Source: Cyclaneusma minus (Eukaryota > Ascomycota > Leotiomycetes > Marthamycetales > Marthamycetaceae). Taken from it: a stretch of 64,000 nt of DNA. Each line of letters starts with the position of its first letter. Within the stretch, counting starts at the first letter, position 1. Position numbers and translations under genes: made by a program. The notes beneath the pieces were generated by a model that did not search any database, had not been told where the DNA came from, and worked only from the letters and a program-made list of their open reading frames with translations. The stretch is taken from the NCBI GenBank assembly GCA_037179335.1, contig JAKZHN010000002.1, forward strand, positions 124,001-188,000, written 5' to 3'. Of this stretch, positions 1-11,111 are shown one piece after another.

Positions 1-2107
1 TATTAAATAAATTTAATCCCTATCGCTAGTAAAGCCTTGGCTATTTAAATTAAAGCCCTATTGGTTTTTTAGCATAGCGCCAAAGTTTTTTAGCAATTTC
101 CCAGCCTTTTAATTGGTATAATAGAAAAAAAGAAAAATAACGAATTGAGAAAATAAACAATTGCTTTGCTGTTATTTTTAATTTAGCTTAATTTAATCCA
201 AATTTTTATTTTCCGCTTTAAATAGGCCAATTGTTTTAATTTTCGCTAAAACCAATGCAAAATATTAATAAAAATTTATTAATTTTAATTTTAACTATTA
301 TTAGCTTTTGCTAGCTAAATTTTCAAATTATTTTAAAATAATTATTAATAATTATAATTTTATTATTAATTTTAAAAAGCTTTGCCGCTTTTATACAGCC
401 TTTATATAGGGCTTTTAAATTTATTATCCTGATTTTGCAATTGCAATTGCAAATTTTAAATTTAAAAATTTTCTTTATAATATTAATTTAGCCTTTAGCA
501 TTATTAATTCCAAATTTTCTTTATTAATTTTTACCGGCTTTGCTAATTGCGCATATTTTAAGCATGCCAAAATTTAGCGCCGTTTTAATATTAATTTAAT
601 TTAAATAATTATATTTCTAATTTAAAACAAAACGTCATTTAATTCTACCGCTAAAAACTTATACAATTTAAAAAAATTATTAATTGGTTTAATATTAATA
701 ATAGTATTATTTCCAATAATTACCATTGTTAAATATTTAATTTTAATAAATTTATAGCCAATAAAGCCAAGTTTTTAAAACGCTAAAAAAGAATTCGCTT
801 TTGGCGTTTGCTAAATTTTTATTATTAATTTTTTAATTTTTAATACCGAATTTAAAAAACTCCAATATATTATTAGCAAATTAAACGGCCAATGCTTTTT
901 TTAATAATATATTAGCTTTGTATTAATTTTTATAATTTTTAATAATTTAAGCATTTAATTTTGACAAATAGCTAAAAGTGCTTTCGCCGCGTTTTAAAAA
1001 AAAGAATATTATCCTTAATAAAATTAAAAAAGCCAAAAAAGCTTTAAAAAAGGTTAAAAAAAATTCCCCGCTTTTCTTGCCAAATTTGATTTTAAAGCGG
1101 CCTAAATTAAATTTATTTTCAAATTTAAAATTATTGGATTTTGCAAAAAAAATCAAATTTGCTTGCAATTTGCGCTTGTTTTTTTTTATATAATTTCCGG
1201 AAAAATCAATTATAATAAATAAATATTTATATATTAAAAAGTTTCCAATTGATTTTACAATAAGAATTATATTAAATATAGCTATATTATTGATTTAAAG
1301 GCCTTTAAATATAATTAATTAATTAAATTAAACGGCATGATTAATTTTTAATCCAAGTTTTAAATTTTTATTTTTTTAGCGCATTATTAATTTTTAGCTT
1401 TTCGAAAATCTTAATAATTTTATAAAACTTTTTCCTTTTTTTAATTTTTTTAAAATATGTTTAAAAAAAAAGCAAAAAGCCTATTATTAGCAATTTAAAT
1501 TTTATTTCTATTGCCAAAAAAATCATTAAATTAATTATTATTTTAAAAAAACCGCCGCTGATATTTGTAATTTAAATTTAAATTTATTTGCATTTATTTC
1601 TGCAATTTAATACAATTTTTAATTTAACCAATTTTATAATAGCGGCGCTTTAAAAACTTGCGGCTGTAGAAAATTCTTTGCCAATAGAATTAAAAATAAC
1701 TATTAATTTTTCTCGTTTTAAAAATCCCATTTATCAATTATAATATTATTTAATAATTAGAAAGTAATTTATAAAGCCCCCGCTGCTATTAAATAAAATA
1801 GCCAATAAAAAATAGCAATTTTTTAATTTAAATTGTTATTAAAAAGCATTTTAAAATTAATTAATTTATGCTTTTAATTAGGCTTTAAATAATATTTTTT
1901 TAATTTAAAAATAATAATATATTTTAGCCTATGGCCTTTTTTTTGGCAAAATACTTAGCAGCTAAATATAATTATAAAGTCTATAATAAAAAGCTTTTAG
2001 CAATTATTAAAGCCTTAAAAAATAGGCTCCAAAAATTTGTAAAATTTAGAAATAAAATAAATTAATAATTAACTATTAGAATTTATAATTATTTATAATT
2101 ATTAAAG
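1..2107. mobile_element. AT-rich RIP-like island, degraded LTR retroelement
   Basis: The first 2.1 kb is strongly AT-rich, full of TTTAA and AATTA runs, and stops abruptly at about 2107, where normal-composition coding sequence starts. No intact gene is present. Near its right end one frame (1934-2065) still reads like the RNase H region of a Ty3/gypsy polyprotein. The composition fits RIP, in which C-to-T and G-to-A changes erode repeats in filamentous ascomycetes. The left end lies outside the window and no LTR boundary was recognised. Island and right edge are seen directly; the retroelement identity rests on the one residual frame. Confidence 0.8.
1934..2065 (+). pseudogene. Ty3/gypsy RNase H remnant
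   Basis: A 43-codon stretch ending in TAA carries the core of the RNase H domain that follows reverse transcriptase in Ty3/gypsy elements. It reads AFF, then YNYKVYNKKLLAI, then a KAL motif, matching the usual order AFFSR, Y-x-Y-x-x-x-D-K-E-L-L-A-I, AL. The acidic residues (Glu and Asp) appear as Lys and Asn, which is what G-to-A RIP changes would give. The frame is closed by stops on both sides, so this is a fossil. Confidence in the family is moderate because only one short motif survives. Confidence 0.65.
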
Positions 2108-2804
2108 CTTTCTTCGGACATCACCTATGTCTTGCCGTCGTCTTCCACGGGCATCGCATGGTAATCGGCCCCACGTTCCTAGGCGCCGAGCCAGACCGCA
2201 TCGATGAAGGACCGCATGCCGGACTGCGCTTATTCCGCGACGAAGAGCTGGGCAGTCTAGAGCTGATGCAGAGCTTGCCATCCGAATTGCAGGAAAAAGC
2301 CACTCTGTCGAAAGGCATGGATGGAAAATCGCTAGCGCCGGATCGATGGAATCCGTTCGATGAGAGGCATCTGGGCGGCGCGAGGCAGGATAACCGCATC
2401 CTGCCCTACGAAGGACTGCCCGTTAAGGAAATGTCCGCCGCGCAGCAGGAAAAAGTAGTGGGGCTTTTTGAAGCATTCAACGAGTATTATCCCGAGCAGT
2501 TTTTGGAGCGGCGAGTGAGCCTGTTTCGAGAATATTTGGATGAAACTTGGTTTGCTTGGATTGGCGAGTTTGGTGATGAGGATCCGTATTATTATCGGAT
2601 ACATTCGCCTGTGGCGTTCATGGAGCTGGATTTTCATTGCGGAAGTAAGTGTATCCATGCTTTTGGGATGTTGTGTGAAAAGAGGAGCTGACTTGAGAGT
2701 GATTAGTTTTCCTTGCGAATACTGAGCCGGCAAGGTGTCATATACATACCATTAACAGACTCCCTAACTGGGGAGACTATGGGAGAGCTTTGCTTGGAGA
2801 GTAG
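2108..2804 (+). pseudogene. DUF3500-family protein, 5' end lost at the repeat junction
   Basis: This is the C-terminal part of a DUF3500 protein. The frame is open from the island edge (about 2110) to 2644, then a 62-nt GTAAGT...TAG intron (2645-2706) leads to an exon ending at TAG 2804. The joined frame shows the family landmarks in order: GHHLCLAVVFHGHRMV, PTFLGAEPDR, a late YYYRIHSP, then CHIHT and NWGDYGRALL. The upstream part of the domain and any start codon are replaced by AT-rich repeat. An ATG exists at 2158 but lies inside the conserved domain, so it is unlikely to be the native start. The function of DUF3500 is unknown to me. The remaining exons are not themselves RIP-damaged, which suggests a recent break. 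Confidence 0.8.
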
Positions 2805-3044
2805 TCAGAGCGAAGCAGTGCCACTCTTTGGAAAGTTATGCCAAAGACTGAAGAATACAACCCCAAGGAAGTTTCAAATACATTTCATCAATCATCACTC
2901 AAATTCCCAGCACGATGTATCATGTTTTTTCAACCAAGGAAACTCGTATATTCTTTGCCTAGGTCCATATCTATGCGTGTCCCAGCCATGCAAGGTTTTC
3001 GTATGCACATTCGTTCCTCATCTCACAGCCCCCTCGAGGTACAT

Positions 3045-3522
3045 TTAAGCACCAGCGGCAGCCTTCTTAGCCTTCCACTGCTCAATGAGCTGAGGGAAGT
3101 TCTCCTGGATGTACTTCAGGACACCCTCGGGGCCCTCGGCCTGGGCGATACCGGCAGGGATCTTCTGGGTCTTGGCGTTGGGCACGGCAGAGGCGGCGAT
3201 GGTCTTGATCTTCTCGGCCTCCTCGTCGGACCAGCTGGCGGCGGCGAAGACGAGGTCGGGCTGGAGCTCCTTGAGCTTGGCCTCGACGTCCTCGATCTCT
3301 GTGAAGGGGGAGATGTTAGTTCTATGTCTTTGAGGTGGCTGGTGGAGAGAGAAGGGGAGAGGATGATGGGAAAGGAGAAGTGAGAAAGGGGGGCGTACTC
3401 TCGATGTTGCCGATGTGCTCGATGGTGTAGACGGAGCTGATCTTCTCGGACAGCTTGTTGAGCAGCAGGGTGGCGCGCTCAGGGGAGGGGTTGACGGTAA
3501 CAAGCTTGAAGTGCTCGGGCAT
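3045..3522 (-). CDS. Small conserved ascomycete protein, unknown function
   Basis: Two exons (3522-3399 and 3298-3045) join across a 100-nt intron to give 125 aa starting MPEHFKLVTVN and ending in Ala/Lys-rich sequence. The join restores the acidic segment IEKIEDVEAKLKELQPDLV. It has no signal peptide or membrane segment. The charged C-terminal half (GPEGVLKYIQENFPQ) suggests a small soluble helical/alpha-beta protein. I recall similar uncharacterised short proteins in other filamentous ascomycetes but no functional name. The start is chosen because it is the only ATG giving the conserved-looking N terminus and sits just before a G-rich leader. Codon use is strongly C-ending, often a mark of high expression in fungi. 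Confidence 0.85.
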
Positions 3523-5372
3523 ATTGGCGGTTGTTTGGGGGGTTTGTGAGGGTGGTTTGGTAAAAGTGGTTTCTACATTTTGGTATTTCTATTAGCAACT
3601 GAAATCGATTGATGCCATTGAGGGAAAGGGGGTGAAGAATTAAGGGGGCGAGCTTCTCAGCCTCGCGGGGTAAGGCTGAAGCCAAGAGCGAAGTCGGAGA
3701 GGGTATTGAGAGGAAGAGACTCACAGTTGTAGGTTGGATGAGTGAGTAGATGAGATGCTTGGAGTTGATGCTTTTCTCCAGTCGAGACCGGGTCGACGAG
3801 CTGTATATATAAATTTTGGAAAGCACCAAGGGACCAGCTGCCAAGCCGCAGCTTCCAAACCTTCTTGACTCGTCGGTCCGTGCCGGCCCTGATGGGCTGT
3901 GTATGTAAGCATCGTGGTGGCTTCAAACATGCTCCAACACACATAAGCTCCGACGTCCCGCGATAGTAAGGTAAGCTTATGGCCTTCTTTGGAGGGGGTG
4001 TGCTCCACACAAATCCTCTGCGACGCGCTGGAAAGCACGGCGTCTTGAGTTGGCGGATGTGCGAGGATGCTCCCTTCGCATTGGTGGAGGCGGCCAAGAG
4101 GTGTCAAGCTGTCAATGCAACCGAGGTACTCAAGGTGACTACTACACGAGCGTTCGCATTGTCTGAGACGTCGTAGAAAAGTGGTCGACGACGGGTTTGA
4201 GATCCTGTTGAGAGGATCGGATCTGTGGTCAATACGAGCGTTTGACTGGCAGACCACTATGTAAGCCCTAGCCTAGGTCCCGAAACTGTCATATCTACTG
4301 TTCATGCCTTGTCGCTGGAGCTATGAACATAGTGGGACACTGACAGCTCAAAGCTACGGTGAGCTCCCGAGACCTGAGGTAGGGATCAAAGCTGTTGACG
4401 GCATGATGCCACCTCGTCGCTCGGTCTTCAGAGGACATGGACGCAAGTTGGAGCGGTGTCGGATCGCGAATTCTTCAAGGGTCCAAGGGTCCTGCAGTTG
4501 CATGAACGCAATGGGACGTCATGGCATCCTATAGGAGCGGAGTTATGCCAGCTTTTGCTATGGGAAACTGCACCGTTGTGGGAAGCTGAGGCTGAAGCTC
4601 CCATGGCGGAGGATCGCTTCCTTAATTTCCGTCTGTTATACATATCAATGCCGAGGCGGTAAAGGATGCTAAGACACGTCTTCCTTTCACCTCCTCAAGC
4701 CACTGTTGTTGTTTTGGATGCCTTGATGATGAGGTGAGGGGGCCGTTGTCACCGGGCGACCATGTGATCTCACCGGCCCGATCGCTTGGGATTCGCTTCG
4801 GGGATGTCGCTTGGGGGCCGTTGCGATTCTCGATCATTCTCCAGCTCGGCAGCTTCCTGATCGTGTGGGGGAAAGGTGGAGCTCCAGTCCTGACCCTTAC
4901 ATGTACAGATCACCATTTCTAATAATAAAGCGCGGCGCGCCGATTCTGGGGAACTCCGTCATCCATGGAGAGGGGAGCTAGATGGATGTGACATTGTGGA
5001 TTGTGAAAGCTGTCATCTCGAGGCTGATACACTTCGATTTGGTAATGCCACGGCCACTAAACGAGCAGGATAGATACCAAGGTGCAGGATCCTGTTCCAT
5101 CGTAACGATTCATGACCGCCATTCCGCCATCTTGCCAAGCCCGTGAAGTCTGGAATGCATGAACATGACACGTAAAAACTCTCTGTAACTTGATCGAGAA
5201 CGGTGAACCTCAACCCCTCCATCATGAGCTCGATCAGCTGTTTCATAGGAAGGCATAAAAAAGCCGGTCGTTTGTGGAAATAATACTTGTGAAGACGACA
5301 TTCGGTGCTTGTAACTGCCGATCTCCCGCGTTTCCCAAATGTCTCACCAATAATATTGATGGATCCGGATCT
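3523..5372. other. Intergenic, no supported gene
   Basis: About 1.85 kb between the 5' end of the 125-aa gene and the 3' end of LSB5. Several open frames exist on both strands but none carries a recognisable domain or joins to another by good splice sites. Presumably holds the promoter and 5' leader of the 125-aa gene. I see no repeat or RNA gene. Confidence 0.6.
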
Positions 5373-6970
5373 TCAAATCACAACCGCATTTCGGTCTGCA
5401 AATGGATCGTTCTCGTCTTCCTCCTCCTCAGTATCGTCGTCTTCTACCACCGGCGGTGCGCTTGGACGAGCCGGCACTGGAGGTTTGACCTCCGTATGTG
5501 CAGACGTGGTGATGTGGAGTCCGGCAAGTGCTTCAGTTGTGTCCGACGTCGACCTCTCCTTGCCTTTCAATGTGGCCACTACCACAGTTAGCCCTTATAA
5601 GACGAGAGTTCTGTTCTTGGGAAAGTAGTATACTTACTCTTGTATAGATGTGCCTGTTCTGCAGCTTCATCCTCGGAGTCACTATCTGCATCAATCGATC
5701 TATCCAGTTGTTCGAAGGTCATGAGCGCCTGGACCAGATTATCGTTGGCTTGAATGAGGGCTCCAAGCCATTCTTCAGCTTCGACGTGCTGAATCTGAAA
5801 GACGAGCACGTCAGTATTTCCAAAGTTGTGCGGGCATGGGAATGGTACTGACATAACGCAAAATCATCCTTCGAAGCAGTTTACAAGACTCAAACAACTT
5901 GACGCAGACTGGGTTGTTGGAGACTTGCTCTTGTTCTCGGTTGATGGATTGCATTGCATTCAAAAGATTCGTTGACTTGATCGAGGATTCCGCAATAGCC
6001 ACTTTCATTTTCTCCTTCTCAGCTTCGAGATTGAAGGGCTTTGATCTGCCCTTGGATTTCCTCTTTTTGTCCTTTTCTTTCTCTTTCTTGGGCTTGCTCT
6101 GAAGAATAGGCGGCAAGCTTGCTGAAGCGGAAGCTGTGGGAGAGGTGGGTGCAGAGGGTCTCCTGGGCATAACGGGCGAGGCCGGCTCTGCCTCTTGTGA
6201 ATCTTCTCCATCTTCGAAGGGATCTCGCTCAGTCTCTCGTAGGACTCGAGATTGCGCTTGAGTGACCGGTTCTTTGCGACGAGGTTGTTGCTAGAGGTCC
6301 CGTCAACCTGGTAGCTCTCCAATATGCCCCCTCAGACACTAGGAATAGTAATTGACTGGATGCAGAATCGACAGAAGACTAGGAAATAAGCGAACTTTAA
6401 GAGTTAGAAAAGGGGCACATACCGTATGGAGAGCAACGATTCTCTCCAAGCCAGGAGTCTTTCTGTAGGCGGCGGCCCATTGAGCAAAGAGCACTCTGCA
6501 CTTTTTCCTCACATCTCGGTCGGTGAGGTCCGAGGTAGCACAAAAGCGGAGTCGATCAAGCAGTGGTTCGTCCGCAAAAGTCCTCTGGAAGCGTGCTCCA
6601 GCGTTCTGGATAAGGCCGTCTAGAATGGTCAAGGCTCTGAGCTGGCGATGAAGGCTGCCATACTTGAGCTTCTTGCGGATGGCCCGAGCAGCTTCAGCGG
6701 TCCCAGTGGACTGCAGCTTGATAGCTTCGACCAGATCGGGAATACCACTCAGATCATCCTCCTCGTAGGCCTCGCCGGTCAAGCGCTCGATGTAGACGGT
6801 CACAGAAGAGTAGGGCTTCTTCTGTGGCAAGCAATAAACGGTTAGAGCACCGACAAGCATATCTGCATCGAATAGGGATGCTGCGAAGTAGGGTTCGGCC
6901 AGCTCTTCTGAGCAGTGCGGAAAAGGAGGGCCATCGAGTTGACAAAGAATCGACTTACGGAACTGAACAT
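5373..6970 (-). CDS. lsb5: LSB5-like VHS/GAT adaptor protein
   Basis: Five exons (6970-6959, 6821-6423, 6290-5853, 5794-5638, 5578-5373) give 403 aa. The first exon encodes only MFSS. Residues 5-135 form a VHS domain (KKPYSSVTVYIERLTGEAYE, then LKYGSLHRQLRALTILDGLI), followed by a basic-acidic linker, a Lys-rich stretch and a GAT-like helical region around residues 205-320 (LRRMILRY|IQHVEAEEW spans an intron). The tail is acidic and ends near ENDPFADRN. In yeast, Lsb5 binds the WASP homologue Las17 and links actin, endocytosis and ubiquitin sorting. All joins keep frame. The third intron uses the rarer donor GTCAGT. Only the exact C terminus is uncertain: the frame stops at 5373 where other homologues continue slightly. 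Confidence 0.9.
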
Positions 6971-8113
6971 GATGATGATGTTTCACAGGGTGGAGCAGCT
7001 CTGGGCGTCAAGGTAGCAGCTTGGATGTCTCCTGACGGCGAAAGCTGCACCTCAAATAGCGGAGGGCTACAGCAGCAGAGGGAATTGGGGTCTGGGGATA
7101 GCTACAGCGGCAGGTGTTACTCGAAGGGCGACCATGTGACGCTATCGAGATTGAGTCTTGGAACGACATGGATGATAGAACACCCCACTTACTGTTGCCG
7201 AGGATACACCGGGGAAGGAGTTGGGCAGTGAGAACATAGAAAGAGCAATCATATTCGAATAAATCGAGGGAAGCAGATAATAAGGGAGAAGGCATATGGA
7301 CGATAAGACACCGCCGGGAAAAGAAGATGGAAGAACACCGTGCAGGGGAACAGAACTGAAGGTCTTGGTTAAGCAGTGCCAAGAAAACAAGCAATTTCTC
7401 GTGGTGACATTTCTTGTGACATGCAGGGCCGGATCTCTGAGGAGTTTGCGACAGCTGCGAATTATTTGAAACAGGTCTAATAAGTATAAAAATATTTTGT
7501 CATTTGACAGCATCTGCATTACTACTGTAAGTATAAGGTATTTAATAGTTAGGATTTTATACGGTGAAGCGTCAAAGGCGATCCAAGTGAAATTCCCACA
7601 AGCTCCGCCATGTCGTCACTCAACTTCTTGATAAGGCTGATAAGGCAGCCTTGCGCACTCAGCCTTCCCTCATTGAAGTGATTGAGAAAATTCGAAGTAA
7701 CCGAGAGAATCAAAGTAGCTGGGCATATTCAAAGTAACTGCGCATATTCAAAGTAGCAGCTCAGTAGCTGGGACTATTGAGACTGACTGGGAATATTCAG
7801 AGTGACTGAGAATGTTTCAAGTGGTTGAGAGAATTCAAAGTAACTGTGTGAATGGCTTGACCACTCTCTAGATAACGCACGGGCCCAGAATTCACACAGA
7901 CAATGTCACGACGAACCGACTTCTTCACTTCTTCACTTCTTTACAACACAATTTTCGATCCCAATTCCCGTCTCTTTACAAGCTTCAAAGACCACTGTTG
8001 CCTTGTATCATTCTTGTGAGCATTGTTAGGGACGCACGCGGAGCTTTCGTGATCTGAATCGACACTGTACTAGGTACAGACCCATCTGTCTCTGCACACT
8101 CCATGCTGCAGCA
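6971..8113. other. Divergent intergenic region between LSB5 and the 632-aa gene
   Basis: This 1.1-kb spacer holds both 5' regions, and contains one block of the 19-bp degenerate repeat (7680-7849). No coding frame with a recognisable domain was found. Confidence 0.6.
7680..7849 (+). repeat. Degenerate 19-bp tandem repeat, block A
   Basis: About nine imperfect units close to AAAGTAACTGSGCATATTC follow one another, for instance AAAGTAACTGCGCATATTC. Spacing is mostly 19 nt with small indels. Same orientation as the large block at 10371-11012. It lies about 265 bp upstream of the 632-aa gene's ATG. Confidence 0.8.
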
Positions 8114-10136
8114 ATGTCTCGTTACCAGGGATGGAGCGTTGAAGACATGAGGGCCAGAGCAAATGCTGCCCCGGTTGGAGATTCAGACCAGTATGCCAAT
8201 GTCTCTCTTTACTTCAATCTCTCTTTTCTTGATCTCTGCTCATGCTTTGCTCCACAGCATCGGCCAGCGAGGAATTGAAGCACCGCCTCACCCTCACATA
8301 CCAGGCTTCACTCCCATCAATCGCCCTCCTTCATCTGTACCCAATGCCTCCAATGGCACCACTCAAGGCCAAGCCAATGAGATAAGCCCTCGCATCCAAG
8401 GCTTCACCCCCATCAATCGTCCTCCCTCCATGCCCAATGCCTTCACAGGCACCACTCGAGGCCAAACCAGTGAAATAAGTGCCCCCAAGAGGCGGAAGAC
8501 GAGCCAGCAGAACATTGCGACTCCACCAGCTTCATCAAGCCCTGTGAAGCGTACCAAATCAACCAAGCCCTCCGGATCAAGCTATGGAAGAAAGATGTCC
8601 GACAACAAAGTCTCTGATCAAAAGAAACTTTTCCCCGTGTCTAATGTCACGAAATTCGGCGACTACACCCCGTCGAAGTCCAACAAAACCACGTGGACAA
8701 CGACCGAGGACACCGTGAAGGCCAGCCAAGATGGACACGCCCAAACCACGCTCGAGTCGTTATCGTCACTGTCTGCATTCTGCTACAACACTCAGCCTCA
8801 TCCTTCCAACTACTCGAAATTTGCAGGCTATCAATTGCCGTCAGCAAAACCTCCACCTGCCAGGTTTGATGCTGTTGCAAGGGAAGCTCCTGTCGTTCAG
8901 GACGCTCCCACTGCTCAGGACGCTCCTCTCGTTCAGGACGCTTCTCTCGTTCAGAACGCGCCTGTCATTCAGAGCATTCCTCTTGTTCAAAGCACGTGTG
9001 TCGTTCAAACTACTCCTTTCTTTCAGGACGTTCCCGCCACCACAGCGGCCGGCCTGTCCGAAGATGATGACTTTCCAATGGATGACGACGTAGAAGCAGA
9101 GATGACAAAACTCCCCGATTTGCCGTGTGATGATGATGATGATGACGAGTTTCTAATGGATGATCATGAAGTAGCAGAGATGATGAACCTTCCCGAACCT
9201 GCCTGTGAGGTTCAAGAGACCTTTCCACCGCCTTCTGACTTACCACACATCTCTGTCTCTGATGATGATGGTTCTCGGGAAATGGAGAAATACGACAGCT
9301 CTCTTCAGTACTCGCCACCACCAAGGCCAGCCCTCCAAACTAATCGAGATATCACAGGGGATGAGACTAGCCGTCATGAAGTTATTGATCTGTCAGCTAC
9401 AGCAGAAGTCGGCGAGGAAGACTGGAGTTTTGTTAAACCCCGCAAAGTTCCCGGTGAGTGGCACATTGCAATCAGACCATAGCTATCATTTTACTGATCA
9501 TAGTGACAAGCACATGACAACCCTCCCAGTCCCCATGAAGGTGGCGAGCTAAGCAACCCGATCCAAGTCAATCGAGTAGCCCCCGTCCCTCAAGAAGTAG
9601 CGAAGATCACAGCGGACGACCACCAGCCCCTGCCACTCTTTGCTCGCCCCGAGTTCCCCAAGCCTATTCGAGACCGATCACCCATCCACGGTGTCTCATC
9701 CGACAACATCCTCCGCACCTGTTTCCGAATCGGCGAAGCCTTCCGCGTTGGTAACCGCAGCACCTCCCTCCCATCTCTCGCCATCGAGCTATTCGCACGC
9801 GTAACCTTCTCAAGTCGGGAGCCGGGCACGACGAAACAGCACTTCCAATTCGTCGACCTCTTCCTTGACCGACCTCCGTTCCCAAAAGGTGTGCTCGAGA
9901 ACTACAAGATCAGTGCCTTGCAGGATAGTGAGAGCAAGAGGTTCCTGGAGGACACTGGTGGTGAGTCGAAAATGGCGAGATGTCTGTGTAGAATGAGGAG
10001 AGATGTCAAGGATCATAGTTGGACGTTTGTCATCATTCAGATACGCCCGACGGATTGGGAGGAGGTCAGGTGGACGAAGAAGATTGCTGGGTATGGTGGG
10101 ATCAAATCTGAGGGAGGTGCTGGCAGCAAGTTGTGA
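8114..10136 (+). CDS. Conserved fungal protein with disordered N-terminal part, unknown function
   Basis: Exons 8114-8190, 8258-9453 and about 9511-10136 give 632 aa starting MSRYQGWSVEDMRARA. The N-terminal two thirds are low complexity: two copies of a segment built on GFTPINRPPS (8305 and 8398), a basic KRRK patch, seven or eight octapeptide-like units of the type VQDAP (8885-9035), and acidic DDD clusters. The C-terminal 150 residues look folded (NILRTCFRIGEAFRVG, then FQFVDLFLDRPPFPKG) and end WTKKIAG. I recall that domain in uncharacterised proteins of other ascomycetes, without a name. The second intron has a clear GTGAGT donor; its acceptor is less certain, because only an AAG at 9510 keeps frame with the strong downstream coding sequence. 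Confidence 0.75.
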
Positions 10137-11111
10137 GAAGTGCTCACAAAGTCTCTGGAATATGTGTGGGAGCTGGGAAGCGTCGGAATTGGGTGCCATC
10201 ATTGCTATCACATTTGCTCTGCCAACCGGCGTTACTAACTTTTAGGGATCACTAATTATTGCTTGCATTTAGGCGGAGTTCATCGTTTACCTAGCTAGTT
10301 GTTTCGATAGGCGATCATGCTTGGCTAGGTAGCTGTTGCAGAATCTGCAAACAATTCAAGAAGGTAAGTCGAGTTTCGAGTGATTGAGAGTATCCAAAAT
10401 GATTGAGAGGATTCAAAGTAATTGAAAAAATTCAAAGTGACCGATAGAATCCAAAGTAACTGGGAATATCGGAAGTGACTGGGGGTGTTCAAAGTACTGG
10501 AAATGTTCAAAGTGATTGAGGGGCTCCCAAATGACCGGGAATATTCAAGGCAATTGGAAGAATTTAGAATTCAAATTAATTAAGAGGGTCCCAAGCGACT
10601 GGGAATATTCAGAGTGTTAAGTGATCGAGAGAATCCAAAGTAACTGGGGATATTGGAAGTAATCGGGAATATTCAGAGTAATTGAGAAAGGACCCAAGTA
10701 ATTGGGAATATCCAAAATCATTGAGAGTATTCAAAGTGACTGGCAATATCCAAAGTAATTGGACTAATTCAAAGTAATCGTCGAATCGAGAGAATCTAAA
10801 GTGACTGGGAATATCTAAAGTATTAGTAATCAAGAGAATTCGAAGTAATTAAGAGGGTCCCAAATAACTGGGAATATCCAAAATGTCTGAGAGTGTTTGA
10901 GGTAATTGGAAGGCTTCCAAGTAAATGGGAGTATCCAGAATAACTGGGAATATGTAAACATTGAAGTAATTGGGAGAATTCAAAGTACTTAATTGCGAGA
11001 GTCCAAAGTTCAGTGAACGAAAGCCAGCCAGAGCTTGCAAGAGGACGGGTATTTGTCAATTTGATGAAAGTCACGGCGACTCGACAGTACGACCTCGCCA
11101 TCAAACACCCC
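10137..11111. other. Convergent spacer filled by the 19-bp repeat
   Basis: The 3' ends of the 632-aa gene and BUD22 face each other here. Apart from about 230 bp on the left and 100 bp on the right, the spacer consists of degenerate 19-bp units. No gene is seen. Confidence 0.7.
10371..11012 (+). repeat. Degenerate 19-bp tandem repeat, block B (largest)
   Basis: About 640 bp, roughly 30-34 units of consensus AAAGTRAYTGRGAATATTC. Consecutive units such as AAAGTAATTGAAAAAATTC, AAAGTGACCGATAGAATCC and AAAGTAACTGGGAATATCG are each 19 nt. Differences are scattered substitutions and one- or two-base slips, with a few GAGGGTCCC-type variants. There is no open frame and the block is not as AT-rich as the RIP islands. 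Confidence 0.9.

Noticed and set aside
947..1193. Overlapping Lys/Phe-rich open frames in the AT island
   Set aside because: Composition follows AT content; both strands are open at once and no domain is visible.
3657..4257. Minus-strand frames of 120-178 aa upstream of the 125-aa gene
   Set aside because: No domain, several overlapping frames open together, no good splice joins; treated as upstream or leader sequence.
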